The notes under the pieces are model-generated. The model made no database searches. It was not told the origin of the DNA and was given only the letters and a program-made list of their open reading frames with translations. 64,000 nt of DNA from Chrysoperla carnea (Eukaryota; Arthropoda; Insecta; Neuroptera; Chrysopidae), in assembly GCF_905475395.1 (NCBI RefSeq), contig NC_058341.1, forward strand, positions 34,673,501 through 34,737,500, written 5' to 3'. Made by a program: the position numbers and the translations under genes. Of the stretch, positions 10,939-24,400 are shown piece by piece. Every line of letters starts with the position of its first letter. Within the stretch, counting starts at the first letter, position 1.

Positions 10939-13900
10939 ACTACTTACAAAAACATATTATTTATAAAAGCTTAGAACATTTCGAAAGAAAAAGAATAAAA
11001 TCGAAATAAAATAATAAAAAAAGTTAATTAACCATTACTTAACATCTTAATGCCATAAAAATCTAAATGTTTAACCTCTGTTGTTAAATTTTTAATTGAT
11101 TTATTGTATTACCACAAAGCAATATCAAAACAATAAAAGTACAGACAAAAAAATCCACAATTTGCATGGTCGTCTTTTTTCATACACAATGTCAAGGTAT
11201 TCTTTCAGTGGTAATTAATTGAGAAATTAATTTATCCCCGAAAATTTGTTGTATAATCATAAAAATTACTCAATTAATTTAAATTCGTTTTTTTTTTTGG
11301 ACCCTTCTCAAAAATTAAAGAATTAATTAGGTAAATAAATTTGATTGATGTTCAAAATTATTGTTATAAAATTTTTCAAGGTGAGGTCGTATTCCAAAGT
11401 TTATTATTTTAACTTAATTAATGACATCGAAGGAAATGTATATCATATGTTATAATTACACTTGGAGGATTTATTTTTCTTAAAAAATTGTAAGCTATTA
11501 AATACATTCGAGGAATCATCACAGTTTCATAAAAAAAAATACCTTCCTTTTAGCCCACATTCAAATGAAAGTTCATTTTTCCTTATCATTATCTTACTGC
11601 CATCAAACAACGAAAGGCAATTCACAGAGTTTATTATATTGAAAGATAGATTACAGATACATTAACGACGAAATTCAATACTATTCCTTGTGTGCGTAGT
11701 CATGGTAGGGACAATAAAATCGATGCCAGCGCTTCCAGTGAAAAATTTGGCGATAAAGGAGGCTGTTATGACTAATTTGCAATTATTTACATGTTAATAT
11801 TATAGAAAATGTCAAATTAAAATTATTGAAAAACACTAATTAATTAAACTTGTGAAAATGCATTATTGTAAAATGCATTAAAAATTGTGAAAATAAGAAA
11901 TCAAATTGCACAAATATTATTTTTCAAATGTAAATTATCGTAATTATTTATTTAAATTTATGAGACAATAATATTAAGTTTTCAATGTGAGTCATAAATG
12001 CAATCCATACAATTTTATATGCATCCATACAATTCTACAATTAAAGAAGTGTATCGTTAGTGTTACATGAAAACTCCTCCAATAAAACTCACGCACGGTG
12101 CGAAAAAAACAGATATTATGATTTAAATTGGGGGTGGGAAAATGTAAAAGAATTTTCTAGTCAAGATTATTGTAGAAAAACTTTTTGCATTCTTTAATAA
12201 TAACAATGTGAGACCTTCATTTATTTCGGGATTATTAAAAACTTTTTTATAAATTTCTTTGGAACTAATAAAATTTCTTAAAAAGAAGTTCTAATTTTTT
12301 TTGAATAGGCATTGTATTTATTTCACCGACTATCTAAATAATTGGTAAACATTGCAAATATTAGTCATTTACTTGTTGCAATGTTTAAATAACCAAATAA
12401 ACAAATATACATTTTTTTTCATTAAAATGACATTTATCATAATAATTTGACATACTTCACAGATTTCTAATTTTTTTCAAGTATATTTCATCAACAGATT
12501 AACTACAATTTCATTGATGTTGATTTTAATTACGAATTGCAAAGGGTTGTTATTAAGTGAAAATTAAACATAACTATTGTTAATAAACAAATCTGAATGA
12601 CTAAACAGTTCCTAAATCGATAATTTTAACGTAGGACATATATTCTTACATAGAGACGTTACACCCCAACTTTTCAAAATGGTTTCGAGGACGCTGCATT
12701 GAAATTTTTTGCGATTATAAATCATTTGCTTTTCTTGGAAAATAATTAAAAAATATAAGGATTGTCTAGCTAAATAAAGACAAAATTTCAATAAAATATG
12801 CCAAGGGACGAATAAATAATAAAAATTTAATATTTCTTAGGTAATTTCTTCAATAATAAAAGTTAATAAGTAATATTACTTCATTGTAACATCAAGAGAT
12901 ATGTTTTTTCTTATAAAAATTCGAAGGCCATTTTTATTTGTATTTGTTCACGTGTACCGGCTGGCCCAATATTCAATTAATTGGATTTTTGAATTCAAAA
13001 TAATTATGTTTAATTTCAATTTAAATAATTTTGATTATTAACGTGTAACGACAAATCAATTCATTAACTTTAAAATTATATAAACGGTTACGTTTAACAG
13101 ATATAGTTGCTTGAAACTTTTTCAAAATTTTAATTTGCACATTGATGTTCTCCTATTCATAAAAACTTCCACTTTTGGATACTTTTGTGGTATGTAAGTC
13201 ACTGTGTGTTACTCTCGTCATCCAATCAGTTCGATGGTAATTTCTATACACAGACATTACTGCTCATGTTCTTATTATGTCTCATCTGATCATTATATTT
13301 TCATTTTTGGCAGGAAAATCACCGTATAATTTTAACGCAATCTATCAAATACTCTTGTGATTATAATAACTGGTCAGAAAAATAATGTAACACGTAAAAC
13401 GAAATTTAGAAGAATATATATATACAGTGTGTACAAATTTCAATACGAAGCATTTTGAAAGCCATCTCTCACATAGAGATACTTTCTTTTTCAATAAAAA
13501 TAGTTATGTTATTTTGCTTGATTATTTATTACTTTGGGAGACACCTTATATTAAGCATACCTACATGTAAATGTTAACTCTTATAAACCTATAGTGAAAG
13601 TTGTAAAATCTACACACATTGATAAAGTTAAGTTAAACTGCTCTTACATAATACCTATATTAATTATTTTGTTGGTTATTCACCTATTTTTTACAGAAAA
13701 AAAAAATTATATCAGATATTTAAAAGATCATTTAACTTCCATTGTAAAAGTTATTATTGGATTAAAATATTTACTATTAGGCTGATGTAACATTGAAACG
13801 AAAATTAACACGCAAATATTTCTACCACGAAGGGCATACTTATGCTATAGAGAGGTCATTGTGAGAATTCCTCATTTATTTTGGGAAGCTGAATAAGCAG

Positions 13901-16644
13901 TTCAAAATTTTATGCTTATCTTTATTTTATGAAATCTCATTCATGTAACAAATAGCAGAGAACAATTATTTTTCGAATAGGTAACTATAAAAACAACCAA
14001 GAAAGAAAAGCTATCATTTGTTTGTGTCTCTTTCTATCAAAACAGCTATCAACATGGAGTTCTTATGGCAAATATATTATAATATTATAATATCTGTCGA
14101 ATTAGTAGTTTAACATGCTTATATCATATGTATTTCTTGGTCTATTTCAATTATAATTTCACTTTTTGTCATCTCTTAGAATGTTTTCATTTTTTGTTAA
14201 GGTATGTGAAAAAATCATGAATATTTTTTATTGACTGAGTTTGTTATAACAATAAAAATGAAAATCCAAGAATTTAATATTAGGTATTCATTTCACTAAA
14301 AACGATTTTCTATAAAGATGATATAAAATTCCCTAAACAAGTAATTTTTTGTGCCATTCTATATCCGCATGTGATTTTCATTTTATAACGATCACGTGAC
14401 CCATAAGTCATTTTTTAGATTAAAGAGATTATTAAATTTACATATTAATATTAAAAAAATAATTTAATATTTCAGAAGTTTCTCTTAGAACATTTGTTTT
14501 TTTATAATAATCATGTCATGTCACCACATCAATTATAATCTGGGCATTTGGTTACCAGCAAGATGAACATCTTTCTAATGAAGCTGTTTTACATAAAATA
14601 GTCTATGGTCTAAGAGCTAAGGGATGGCAGACATTTACTGTATATTTTTATCAAATACTCTTCTATACAGGGTGGTCCAAGTTATATCAACAAAATTTCA
14701 TTTCATGGTAGACAACGTTAAAATAGACAATTTGCCTATTCACTTATAGTCAGGAAAGCGTCCTTTTCTAAGTACAAGGTGTTAAAATTTTGGAAGAAAA
14801 ATGATAATAATAAGATCCGTATAATGCTAAAGAAATCACTTGATTATATTTGGATATTTATATGAATCGCGATTTGAAATCATTGGTATAAACTCTTACA
14901 TATATACAATTTAAAAATATTTAATATTTCAAGAAATGTAAAAAAATATTGCCCAAATTTTGAATCCACTCATAATCAAAATATTTATAATAATTTCATA
15001 GCATATTTTCCTAAACGAAACATAATATTCTGTCAAAATAATTTGTTTCTACTCGAATACATTTTTTTTTTGTCCTTGCTTGGTAATAAAATATGAAAAA
15101 TAAATTTACTTTGATTATAGAACCTTAAATTTTAATTAAAATCAACCATCATAAAATTGTACATAGAAAGTCTTCCTATATTTCTATCTAATAAGACTTT
15201 ATATCTTTATAAAAACTTTATGTTGGTAGTTATCTCGAAATCACGTCTTTTATTAAGAGTGTATATTTAATTTTCTTCGCTTACATTAATTAATACGTAT
15301 ACGCACGTTTGTTTAAGCTTATTATTGCTTCATATAAAACTTTATTTTCGGAAATAATAATTTATATTTAGTCTTATCAGTGTTAATCGTCTTTTCTATT
15401 ATATACAGCAAGTCCCAAGTCTCTTGCGAGTATATACTTTTGACGATATTAAGTAGAAATGGTTTAATATAGTTAGTCCACATATCTAATGATATTCTTC
15501 GGTCTTTAATACATACAGAATTATGTTATTTGGCATATTTTCGGGCATATATTTTCAGAACCTCCACTAGGCATTAATAACACTTTACATTTATGATGAT
15601 TCCATTTCTCTGTTTTAACACAATCACAGGTATTGTAGATTTTTCAAACTTTTAATGGTATGAAAAGTTTCCTAACCACAAGAAAAAAAGACCTTCTCTG
15701 AATAGAGGAAAATATAAATATAGTTTTACTGTACCGCAGAAAAGAATAATATCCCATTCATTTGCAGAAGAGAATAACTTCGCATGACTGCCTTAAATAC
15801 TATAATTTTAATTATTAAATTTTATTGGGTGCGTAAATTAAATGTTGAGATAAAATTGCAGCGGGATTATCTACAAAAGTCCATCGTATCATATTTTCCG
15901 TTGTTTATATAACGTATGGAAGTTATTGGATAACATATCACAAGTATATCTGCTTTATATTTTCTATTTTAACTATAACATGAAGAAATTTTTATATAAA
16001 CAAAAATATGAAAACAACATCCCATGCAACCGCACTTGTATCCAAACTAAGATTATATTTATCTAGAGAAAGTTGTTGACCTTCCATTCTTACTTTCATT
16101 TGTATCCTCTCATATAAATACAACAAAAACAAAAATCGATATTATTATTGTATAAATATTAACAATTAAATATTTAAATACCTTCAAATCCAATATTTAT
16201 CTTTTAAAGATTATTTTTTTATATTAAATTAATGGAATGAAGTGCGATTCAATTATATCACAAGGTTGTGAGCTCTTTATCTGAAGAAGATTCCTTTTTC
16301 AAACAAATTTAGTTGCCGTGGCGAAAACAACTAATCGCTTAAATCCCTATAAAAATGAAACCCTTTTTCTATTCGTATTAAATTCAGTGTGTTCAACAAA
16401 AAGCCAAGCTACGTTCCTGGGCAATAGGTTTTCGGTAAATCAGAATTAATTGTCTATTATAAATGATAAAAACGAGTTCAGCTTTTTCTTAAAATCCTTT
16501 TTCGAGAAATTTTCAATTTTCCAATTTTCAACACCGACAAAACGGTTTTTTTTCGACAGTTTATTAAGGTTTTAATTTTTATAATCGGGTACCCCCCCCC
16601 TTAAATTTTCAGAATTGATTTACACTTAGTCCAACTATATAAAA
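10939..16644. other. Intergenic, no gene; scattered repeat ends
   Basis: No credible coding exon was recognised. TACAGGGTGGTCCAAG near 14667 is typical of the terminal repeat of TA-targeting DNA elements, but no partner end was found. A similar, weaker end lies at about 13425. The rest is AT-rich and unassigned. Confidence 0.5.
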
Positions 16645-17090
16645 TACTAGCTGGGAACTACCCGCTTTGCTGGGCAACATCCCCACTTGCACCCCTCCCT
16701 CCACATTTCCTTGCGTTGGATAACAGTTTTGTAATGTACACGTCATGCTCTTTTATTTGATACCCCACTTAGGTATATTTGTAAATATTCGATATTTCCT
16801 TCCCACTTTCTCGCTACACCTTTCTACCCTCCGAAGGTTAAAAAAATTTCTAAATGTAATTTAAAACATTCTGACCAAGTTTTGAACTATTAAAAGCCAT
16901 AATTGAAAAATATGAATTTTTTATTCATGAACACCCCCGCAACCCCCCTTGTGGGTGGATTTTCGTAAAATCCGTTCTTAGCTGACCTCTACTTGTCAAA
17001 AGGAATATTCCTGCCAAATTTCAAGTCTCTAGGTCTTATAGTTCCAGAGATATCGTGATGAGTGACTATCTATATCTATAGAAAGTCTCC
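16645..17090 (+). repeat. Retroelement-like dispersed repeat fragment
   Basis: It starts ACTAGCTGGGAACTACCCGC, has an unusually C-rich first half and a block CAAATTTCAAGTCTCTAGGT. It ends ATCGTGATGAGTGACTATC and then a TATA-type tail. This layout (ACTAGCTG-CCCGC start, 'GAGTGA' region and ATATAT tail) is common in short non-autonomous retroelements of insects. It has no open frame. The class is inferred from resemblance only. Confidence 0.5.
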
Positions 17091-17924
17091 TATATATTTA
17101 TAAGATCAAGCCTTTTATCCAAAATTATCCTATCCTATTACTCTTTTTTTTGTGGTAGTCAAATTAAAAAAATTAATTTAACAATATTCTCTTTAACTTG
17201 AATGAAAGTTGAATAAAAAGTTGTGATATAGCCGTAGAAATAAAATTAAAACTAATTAATTATTTTGGAATTATTATAAGTAATAATATAGAAACATAGC
17301 TACATTATAGATAGTTAGTTATTGAATATGTAATGATAGTAATTAGAACGTTTCGTAAAATGTACTTATATTAAAATAAAATACATTATTTATACGTAGA
17401 TTTATTTAAGCGTAAAAAAAAACCACAAACTCTCACGTGTAAATATGTTTAAATAAAATCAATTAGCAAATAGTATAATATTAAATTATAAAAATAAATT
17501 ATTTTACTGAATTATAAGAGAAGAAAACGAGGAATTAGGGAACCTTGTACCGCTCAGAAATAATGTACGCTCAATATGAAGTTTTTAGAATTTATTTTCC
17601 TGATATTCTTTCAATTAAAATAAATATTATTAGCAACAAACTTGATTTGAAATATTTTACCGAAAATTGAATGTGACTTTCTGAATGGCATTATAGATCA
17701 CAAACGAATTAACATGTGGTTTACAGCGAATTTTCCTACGAAATCTTTTTCAGCTAATAATGTTGTACCATTAATGAAATATTACGACTATTCTATATTT
17801 CAGAGCATCTGCTTTTATAAGAATGGTTCTTAACTTGTTTGAAGAAAACTTGGTTAAGGCAGAATAGGAGCATTTATGTAGACGAAAAAATTAATTTAAT
17901 ATTATTAAGAGTTGCTTTGACTGA

Positions 17925-18160
17925 CCCAACTCTACGAAAAAAGACATCAAAGTGACATTTTTACATCGTGCTCAGAACGTAAAAAGTGATGCCGAGTTCG
18001 AAAATGGGCAACATACTCAATTAAGCCTGGAATCCGTAGGACCCATTTTGTAAACCGTTAGAGGTTGAACAAAAGTTTAAACGTAAGAAATGTTCCTTAT
18101 AAAAATATTAACAACTTTTGTTTGAAACATTTTTTCGAAAACATTACTGTTTACCCGTGA
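17925..18160 (-). repeat. Dispersed repeat family B, copy 3 (5' half, minus strand)
   Basis: The reverse complement reads through the same order as 41387-41795: TAAACAGTAATGTTTTCGAA, an ACTTTTGTTCAACCTCTAAC block, CGGTTTACAAAATGGGTC, then the TCACTTTTTACGTTCTGAGC block. It stops in the TCTTTTTTCGTAGAG block. Confidence 0.75.
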
Positions 18161-18750
18161 TGGTGGAATTTAGGTTCGTACATTGTATAGTATGTTTTAT
18201 ATGGGAATATCAGTCATGTATCTGTGCCATGTACGTATGGCTGGCTATTTCTCTTTACTTACATGAAGTAAAAAAACAAATGATTCCGTAATCAACTCTG
18301 TCTATACATAACATTTCAACAATTAACTTAGTCAATTGTTTGTCGTACTTACTCTTAAGTATATTAAATGTACCAAAACAATTTCATTTTCTAATTTTTA
18401 TTGTTTCCTGTAATTTAATTTTCAAAAAATCTTAATTTATTACTACATACACCAAAAAACCCGAGTGGGTATCTATAATTATTATGTGATTATTATAAAG
18501 TTACATAATTTACGCATTTTTTTTTTTTTTTCATACTTGATTTTTACGCTTTCTAAAAATATATTTTGTAACATATTTAAAAAAAATAATTATTCATATA
18601 AATAACAAACAAAAAATTGTTATGAATTTCATTTTTTTCTTTTTTATTAATTAGAAAAATTTCTTAAATTTGTTTACCGTGAAAATATAATTCGAATTTG
18701 TTTAAAAAATAATTTTTTAATTTTATTTTACTTTTTCTTCTATTATTACG

Positions 18751-18790
18751 AAATAATAATTGTAAAGAACAAATAATAATTGTAAAGAAC
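18751..18790. repeat. Perfect 20-bp tandem duplication
   Basis: AAATAATAATTGTAAAGAAC occurs twice in succession, at 18751-18770 and 18771-18790. A recent local duplication. Confidence 0.95.
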
Positions 18791-19109
18791 AATAACAGTA
18801 AATAGATATTAAGAATTTTATGATCATTTATTTCTGTATACTTAGTAATGCTTATAGGTACGATTTTATACATTGTAATTTGAAATAATATGTCACATAT
18901 AATTAGCCGACATTAGTTTGTTTTTACTTACTTGCCTTTTAGCGATATTTCATTAAATTAAACATATCTTATAGATCATTGCTCAATAATTTTTTTAATA
19001 CTTTTAATCTCATTACTGCAATTAATTGAGTCAAGATATGACCGACTTCTTAGATGTCTAAGACTTAATAAGAAAGTAATAATAATATTAATAATTATAA
19101 AACAAAAGA

Positions 19110-19460
19110 GGGGTACCGCAAGTGGTTCCCTAGCACCTAGACCAAGAGTCCCCTGTGCCTTCCAAGAGAACGACCAGATCAGCCCGACTGTGTTGTTTAG
19201 TGCCAGGTGATTAGCTTCTCAAAGCGATCATAGACTATCCTTCATTGAAATCTTGACACTCCAAGGGCCTGAAAAGTGGCTTGACTATCTGATGTAAGAA
19301 AGTAACACAGTAAAATATTTTCGGACAAAATGTCTTCCATTTACATAGTAACATCTTATTGAACAATCCTGTACTAGTCCACGACTTTTGATCTAAAGAA
19401 CTTACTAAATAAAATTTGAAACTTGGACTTAATCGGCCGATTGTCTCCAAAATTCATTGC
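19110..19460. other. GC-richer patch of unknown origin
   Basis: Base composition is clearly less AT-rich than its surroundings and contains GGGGTACCGCAAGTGG. A 71-codon minus-strand frame (19235-19450) has no recognisable family. It may be a decayed transposable element or an untranslated exon; I cannot tell which. Confidence 0.3.
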
Positions 19461-21453
19461 TTGGTCATTCTATGATACTACATTTCTGGAAGAATGAATA
19501 AGTCTTCGCTACTGATTCAGGAAATAACTTCAACATGAACATTTTATAAGATTATAATATTTGAACTGCAAGGACGCTCCAACTCTGGATAGTGTAAAAT
19601 TCGGAGGTTATTAAAATTGTACCCACCGTTTAACAAAACGAAAAATTTATTGAATAACAAGATAATTGTTTATACTATATAAATAGGAATTCATAGTCAA
19701 ATAGATACATATCTACGGATGTAAAACGGGCTTTAGCTAGCTTTAACAATCCCTGTGGATGGTAACGAAAAGATTTCATTTTGATACAATATTTATCTTT
19801 CGCAAAAGTTTTAATTGCTTAAAATATAGCACTTAGTTCAATAAATACCATTTCGATATTGAAAAATTAAATATTACGGAATACATACAAAGAAGACAAA
19901 TATTACAAGTTATATTCAAGAGAATTTAGATGACTTCATTAAAATTTATTAAATCTATTAATTATTACCACTTCACTTGCTTCAAATAAAGTTCGAAATA
20001 CTAACCCTAGTGTATTTTGCTATTCGAGGCCTGACCAATCACTTTCAGATTAGATAAATCGCTATAGGTAGATACTTATTAATATATACAATATAAGCCA
20101 TAAATAAGTTAAATATTCCCATTTTATTTAAAAAACCAGAAAAACACAAAACTGTCTAAGGTTAAACTCATAGATAAAAATACTAGGATGACAAATTCAA
20201 TTTTTCTTAAAGTTCCCCCATGACCTTTGTTTAAACTTCGCTTGTTTCAACAGTTCCAACATTTGTCACTGGCTGTCTGGTAATTAGATCTTTGTCAGAA
20301 TGAACAAAGACACATTATATTGTTTAATAAAGCTATTAAACAAGATAAGTTTGGCTTTTTACTCAAAATTGCCTTGCAAATATCTCCGAGAACAAAAAAT
20401 TATTTACGACAGAGGTATTCGGCAATGTTTTTGTATTTTTAACTGGAATCAAGTTCAGGGAAACTGAAAATTTATCAGTGTTTTATATGTATAAGATAAC
20501 ACAATATAATCATCTTAGATTGAGCTAACTTGAAGGGCTCGTTTAGCAGTTCCGACACTTACTCGATGCCATTTAGGAAACTTTAATATAATTGAATTTT
20601 TTCAAGGTAATAAACACGAGCTTTCTATAAAGAAATTCATATATCTACCTATTTACTCAAATATTTTGTAAGATAAAATAATATTAAAATTTAATAATAA
20701 ATGGAAATTATTACGATCGCGAATGTAATAAAATTAACATTTACAAATATTTACAAAATATTTCATAATAAATATTTCTTATTTTTTAATAATAAGTATA
20801 ATAATAATCATCATCATCTTTTACAGCAACAAAATTGAAAGTATTATTACCAATATTTAATAATATTTTTATTTATTTTATGCAATATTACATTAGAATA
20901 TTACTTTAAATTGTTCATCGTAGGTTTATTGATCAGTATCATAATAATTACATTCATTAATAAAGAATTATATTAATTTTTATTGAAAGTAATAAAAATA
21001 TAATTGAAATAATAATGTAATTAAAGAAGTCCGACCATAAGTGATTTCACAACAAATATTCGAGAAATAGGCATAGATATTCGAGAAACAGTCGATAGAC
21101 TTACCAATCAATCTTGTTTCATTTTTAACCTTTGAAAGTTTGTTGTTCAACGTATAAACCGATAAGATATTAATAATTAATATTTTTATATGTTAACGAG
21201 GAAAAATGATAGAAATTTTACAAGCAGAGATAATACAAGAGGCATGCTACTCGTCTCGTCTCGCTTAACGGCAAGTCTGAGTATTGATTACTTCCCAGAT
21301 TTATAACAGATTATCGGAGCAGCCTACCATTTAGCTAGTGAATTTTATTCATAGCAAAGCTTTAAATAAACAAAACATCTTGAAAGGCACGTCATATTAT
21401 ATTCATAAAAATTTGTCTATTTGTTACAGATAAACAACTGATTATCAATCATA

Positions 21454-24400
21454 ATGGCAACTCTTCTCATTCATCCAGACAGCGAAATGCAAGAACGTAT
21501 TCGTTCTGAATTAAAAGAAAATGTCACCACACGGGAAAGTGATTTACAAATTATTAAAGAATGGCTTGCAAAAGAACCTCATCTACCAGACACTTGGGGT
21601 AATACAAAACTTTAAATTTTTTTAATAAAATCATAACAAATTACTAAATATTTTTGTATTTGTTACTGAATTCGTATGAAATATTTAAATTTGAAACATT
21701 TTGAAAGAACTGGCGTTCAATACTTTGACAAACCAGTCTTGAATATTTTTACTAATGAAATTTTTTCTGTGTTGCAGATGATGAACGTATAATGACCTTT
21801 TTACGTGGTTGTAAATTCAGTTTAGAAAAATGCAAGAGAAAACTTGACATGTACTTCACAATGCGTAATGCTTTACCTGAATTCTTCTCAAATCGAAACA
21901 TCAAACGTCCAGAGCTTCAAGAAATCTGTAAATATATGTAAGTATTTATGATCATAAACAATTAACATTTACTAAATGCAAAATAAAGATCCAATTTCAT
22001 TATAAATCAATATTGGTTTCTGAAAAACATTGTTTAAACGATATCTTTTAATTGAAAACTTATTAATTACAGAAACATTCCACCATTACCTGGTCTAACC
22101 CCAGAAGGTCGTCGTGTAATTGTTATGCGCGGTTTAGATAAAGATCAACCTACTCCAATTGTATCCGATGCAATGAAAATTGTTTTGATGATTGGTGACA
22201 TTCGTTTAGCTGCCGAACAAATTGGAGTTGCTGGTGATGTTTACATTTTAGATGCTAGTGTTGCAACACCAACTCATTTTGCTAAATTCACACCTTCTGT
22301 TGTCAAGAAATTCTTAGTTTGCGTTCAAGTGAGTATATATTTTTATTTTTCAGACTTTCAAATTTATCTCCAACATAAATTTATCTCTAATATAAATACA
22401 TCGACCAAAAATCAAAGAATCGAGAGTTGACAGTAAAATCATTAAATTCTGGGCTATAAAAAAAACCATAGTAATTGCGGGGAAAGTAATTGTATACATA
22501 ACATCAAAGCAAATCAAACTGAAAGAAAGTTCGGGTGTTAGTACTCGTACTTTTTCGAAACCGATGATAGCAACAAAAAATATAATTTTCTGATTCATCC
22601 TCTACTTTGATCCTTTATATTTTAAAAGATACGTTTTTGTGTGCAAATCCATGGAATGTTCTCATCCATCCGAGAATTCATAGTAATTTCGTCATTCCGT
22701 TTTAGAGCTTTGGTATTGGCAGATAAAAAAAGTTAGCTCAATATTTATCTGTTGTTTTTTTAAGGTTAAATTGTTGAAAATGTTTGAAGGCAAACCTAAC
22801 AACCAGGTTTGCTTTTAAACGTCCTTATCCATCTATTGACGGTTAAATTAATTATTTGCTCGTCATGATTGGAAAGGTTTCATTGTGGAAATATTAACCC
22901 ACAATTTTCCTGTTTCAATCATGCAAAATCTGTAACATAAGCCATAACTTGGCCTTCAGTAATCCTATACTAGTTATACTCAAAATCTTCCGAAAAGTAG
23001 TACACTTTTTCTCTGTAGAGGTATTGAAGTTTTTTACTATTTTTTTTTATCCTGATTTCTATTCAGGTTTGAAGCGTGTTAGAAAATTTAATTAAAACAT
23101 ATAATATAATATAGAAATGGAAATATAAAAATAGTTTAATTGAAAAATAATTTTTTATTTAATAAAATTAATTAACATTATTTTCAATATTTATTTTACT
23201 ATTACTAATGAGACATATTTCATAGTAGTCGGTAGCTACCTAATAGTGATGTGACGAATATTCGTATCCATATCCGCGGATATTTTCCAAGTAAAGAGTG
23301 ATTCAATATGGATTTCCTAACTGTAATTAAAAAAAAGAAACAAAAAATATATTATTATCTTAGTTATATTTTTATTAATCGAATATTAACTATAATTCAT
23401 TAAATACGAAAAATGATTTCAGAAAAATGACCGTCTCTAGAACTTAATAGCAGAAAATAAATTCATTCGATAAAATGAATCATTCGTTCATTTTGATAAT
23501 TTATATGGTTGGAAAGTTCATTCTTATATAATTTACGCCAAAGGGAGCCATAAAAAAGCAAAAAACTTGCGAACGACAATGAACCGATAACTCCGGGTCT
23601 TCCACTACGGTACCTCTCACAGAAGCAATATTTTTGGCCGAACACAAGCTACGATGATACACACGCGCTATCCTTTCTCCAATGCTACATCGACAGTTAA
23701 CTCACATTTTACGTTTAAAACTGCTACAGTATTTACAGCTTTCTAATTTACAGAGTTGCAAACGTATGCAACTTTTTTAAATTTATAAATCAAAGATCTG
23801 TATACGTATCCGCGAATCAATATTTTTGCCGATTCGACACATCACTAATCTTTACCACAATTTTCTAACATTATATGAATATTCAAACAGTTATACAAGT
23901 GGTTAAGGTACGGTATATAAGAACCCTTGAGATTACGAAAAGAGACGTTTTGAATTTTCTTTCAAATATTTTTATTAAATATTAAATTGAAATAAAAATA
24001 TATAAGTTACATACTTGAATTCATTACAATACTAGAAATATGACAAGTATAGATAGTGACAACTTAAACTGTTGTTATAATAATTTCCTATTATTTATTG
24101 TTAACTGTTGAAGAAACCGTTATCTGTATGTAAGCTTCCTATAGAAAGTAGGTACTAAAATTTCGTAGAAATTCACTCAATTTCACATTATTTATTATCA
24201 ATATTCGAAGAAACAAAAATATTAACGCTTCCAGGAAAATGTGTGATAAAAACGTCGTAATAATTCACGATGTATGATATGGGCATTAAGAACTCCATAC
24301 TAAGAGCTTATGAATTTTCATCCTATATCTCTTAATAAAAAAAGAAGCTTACGTACTAAATTTTCACATCTAATTGGGTAAACGATAGTTGTAAATTAAC

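Larger units (their letters stand above)
18161..21429. other. Upstream of the CRAL-TRIO gene; no coding exon seen
   Basis: AT-rich sequence with a tandem duplication at 18751-18790 and a GC-richer patch at 19110-19460. A small less AT-rich stretch at 21230-21310 (repeated CTCGTCTCG) could belong to the promoter or 5' UTR of the downstream gene, but no clear TATA or initiator is present. Confidence 0.45.

Noticed and set aside
22125-22430. 101-codon frame starting inside CRAL-TRIO exon 3
   Set aside because: Part of exon 3 read through its donor into the intron; not a separate gene.
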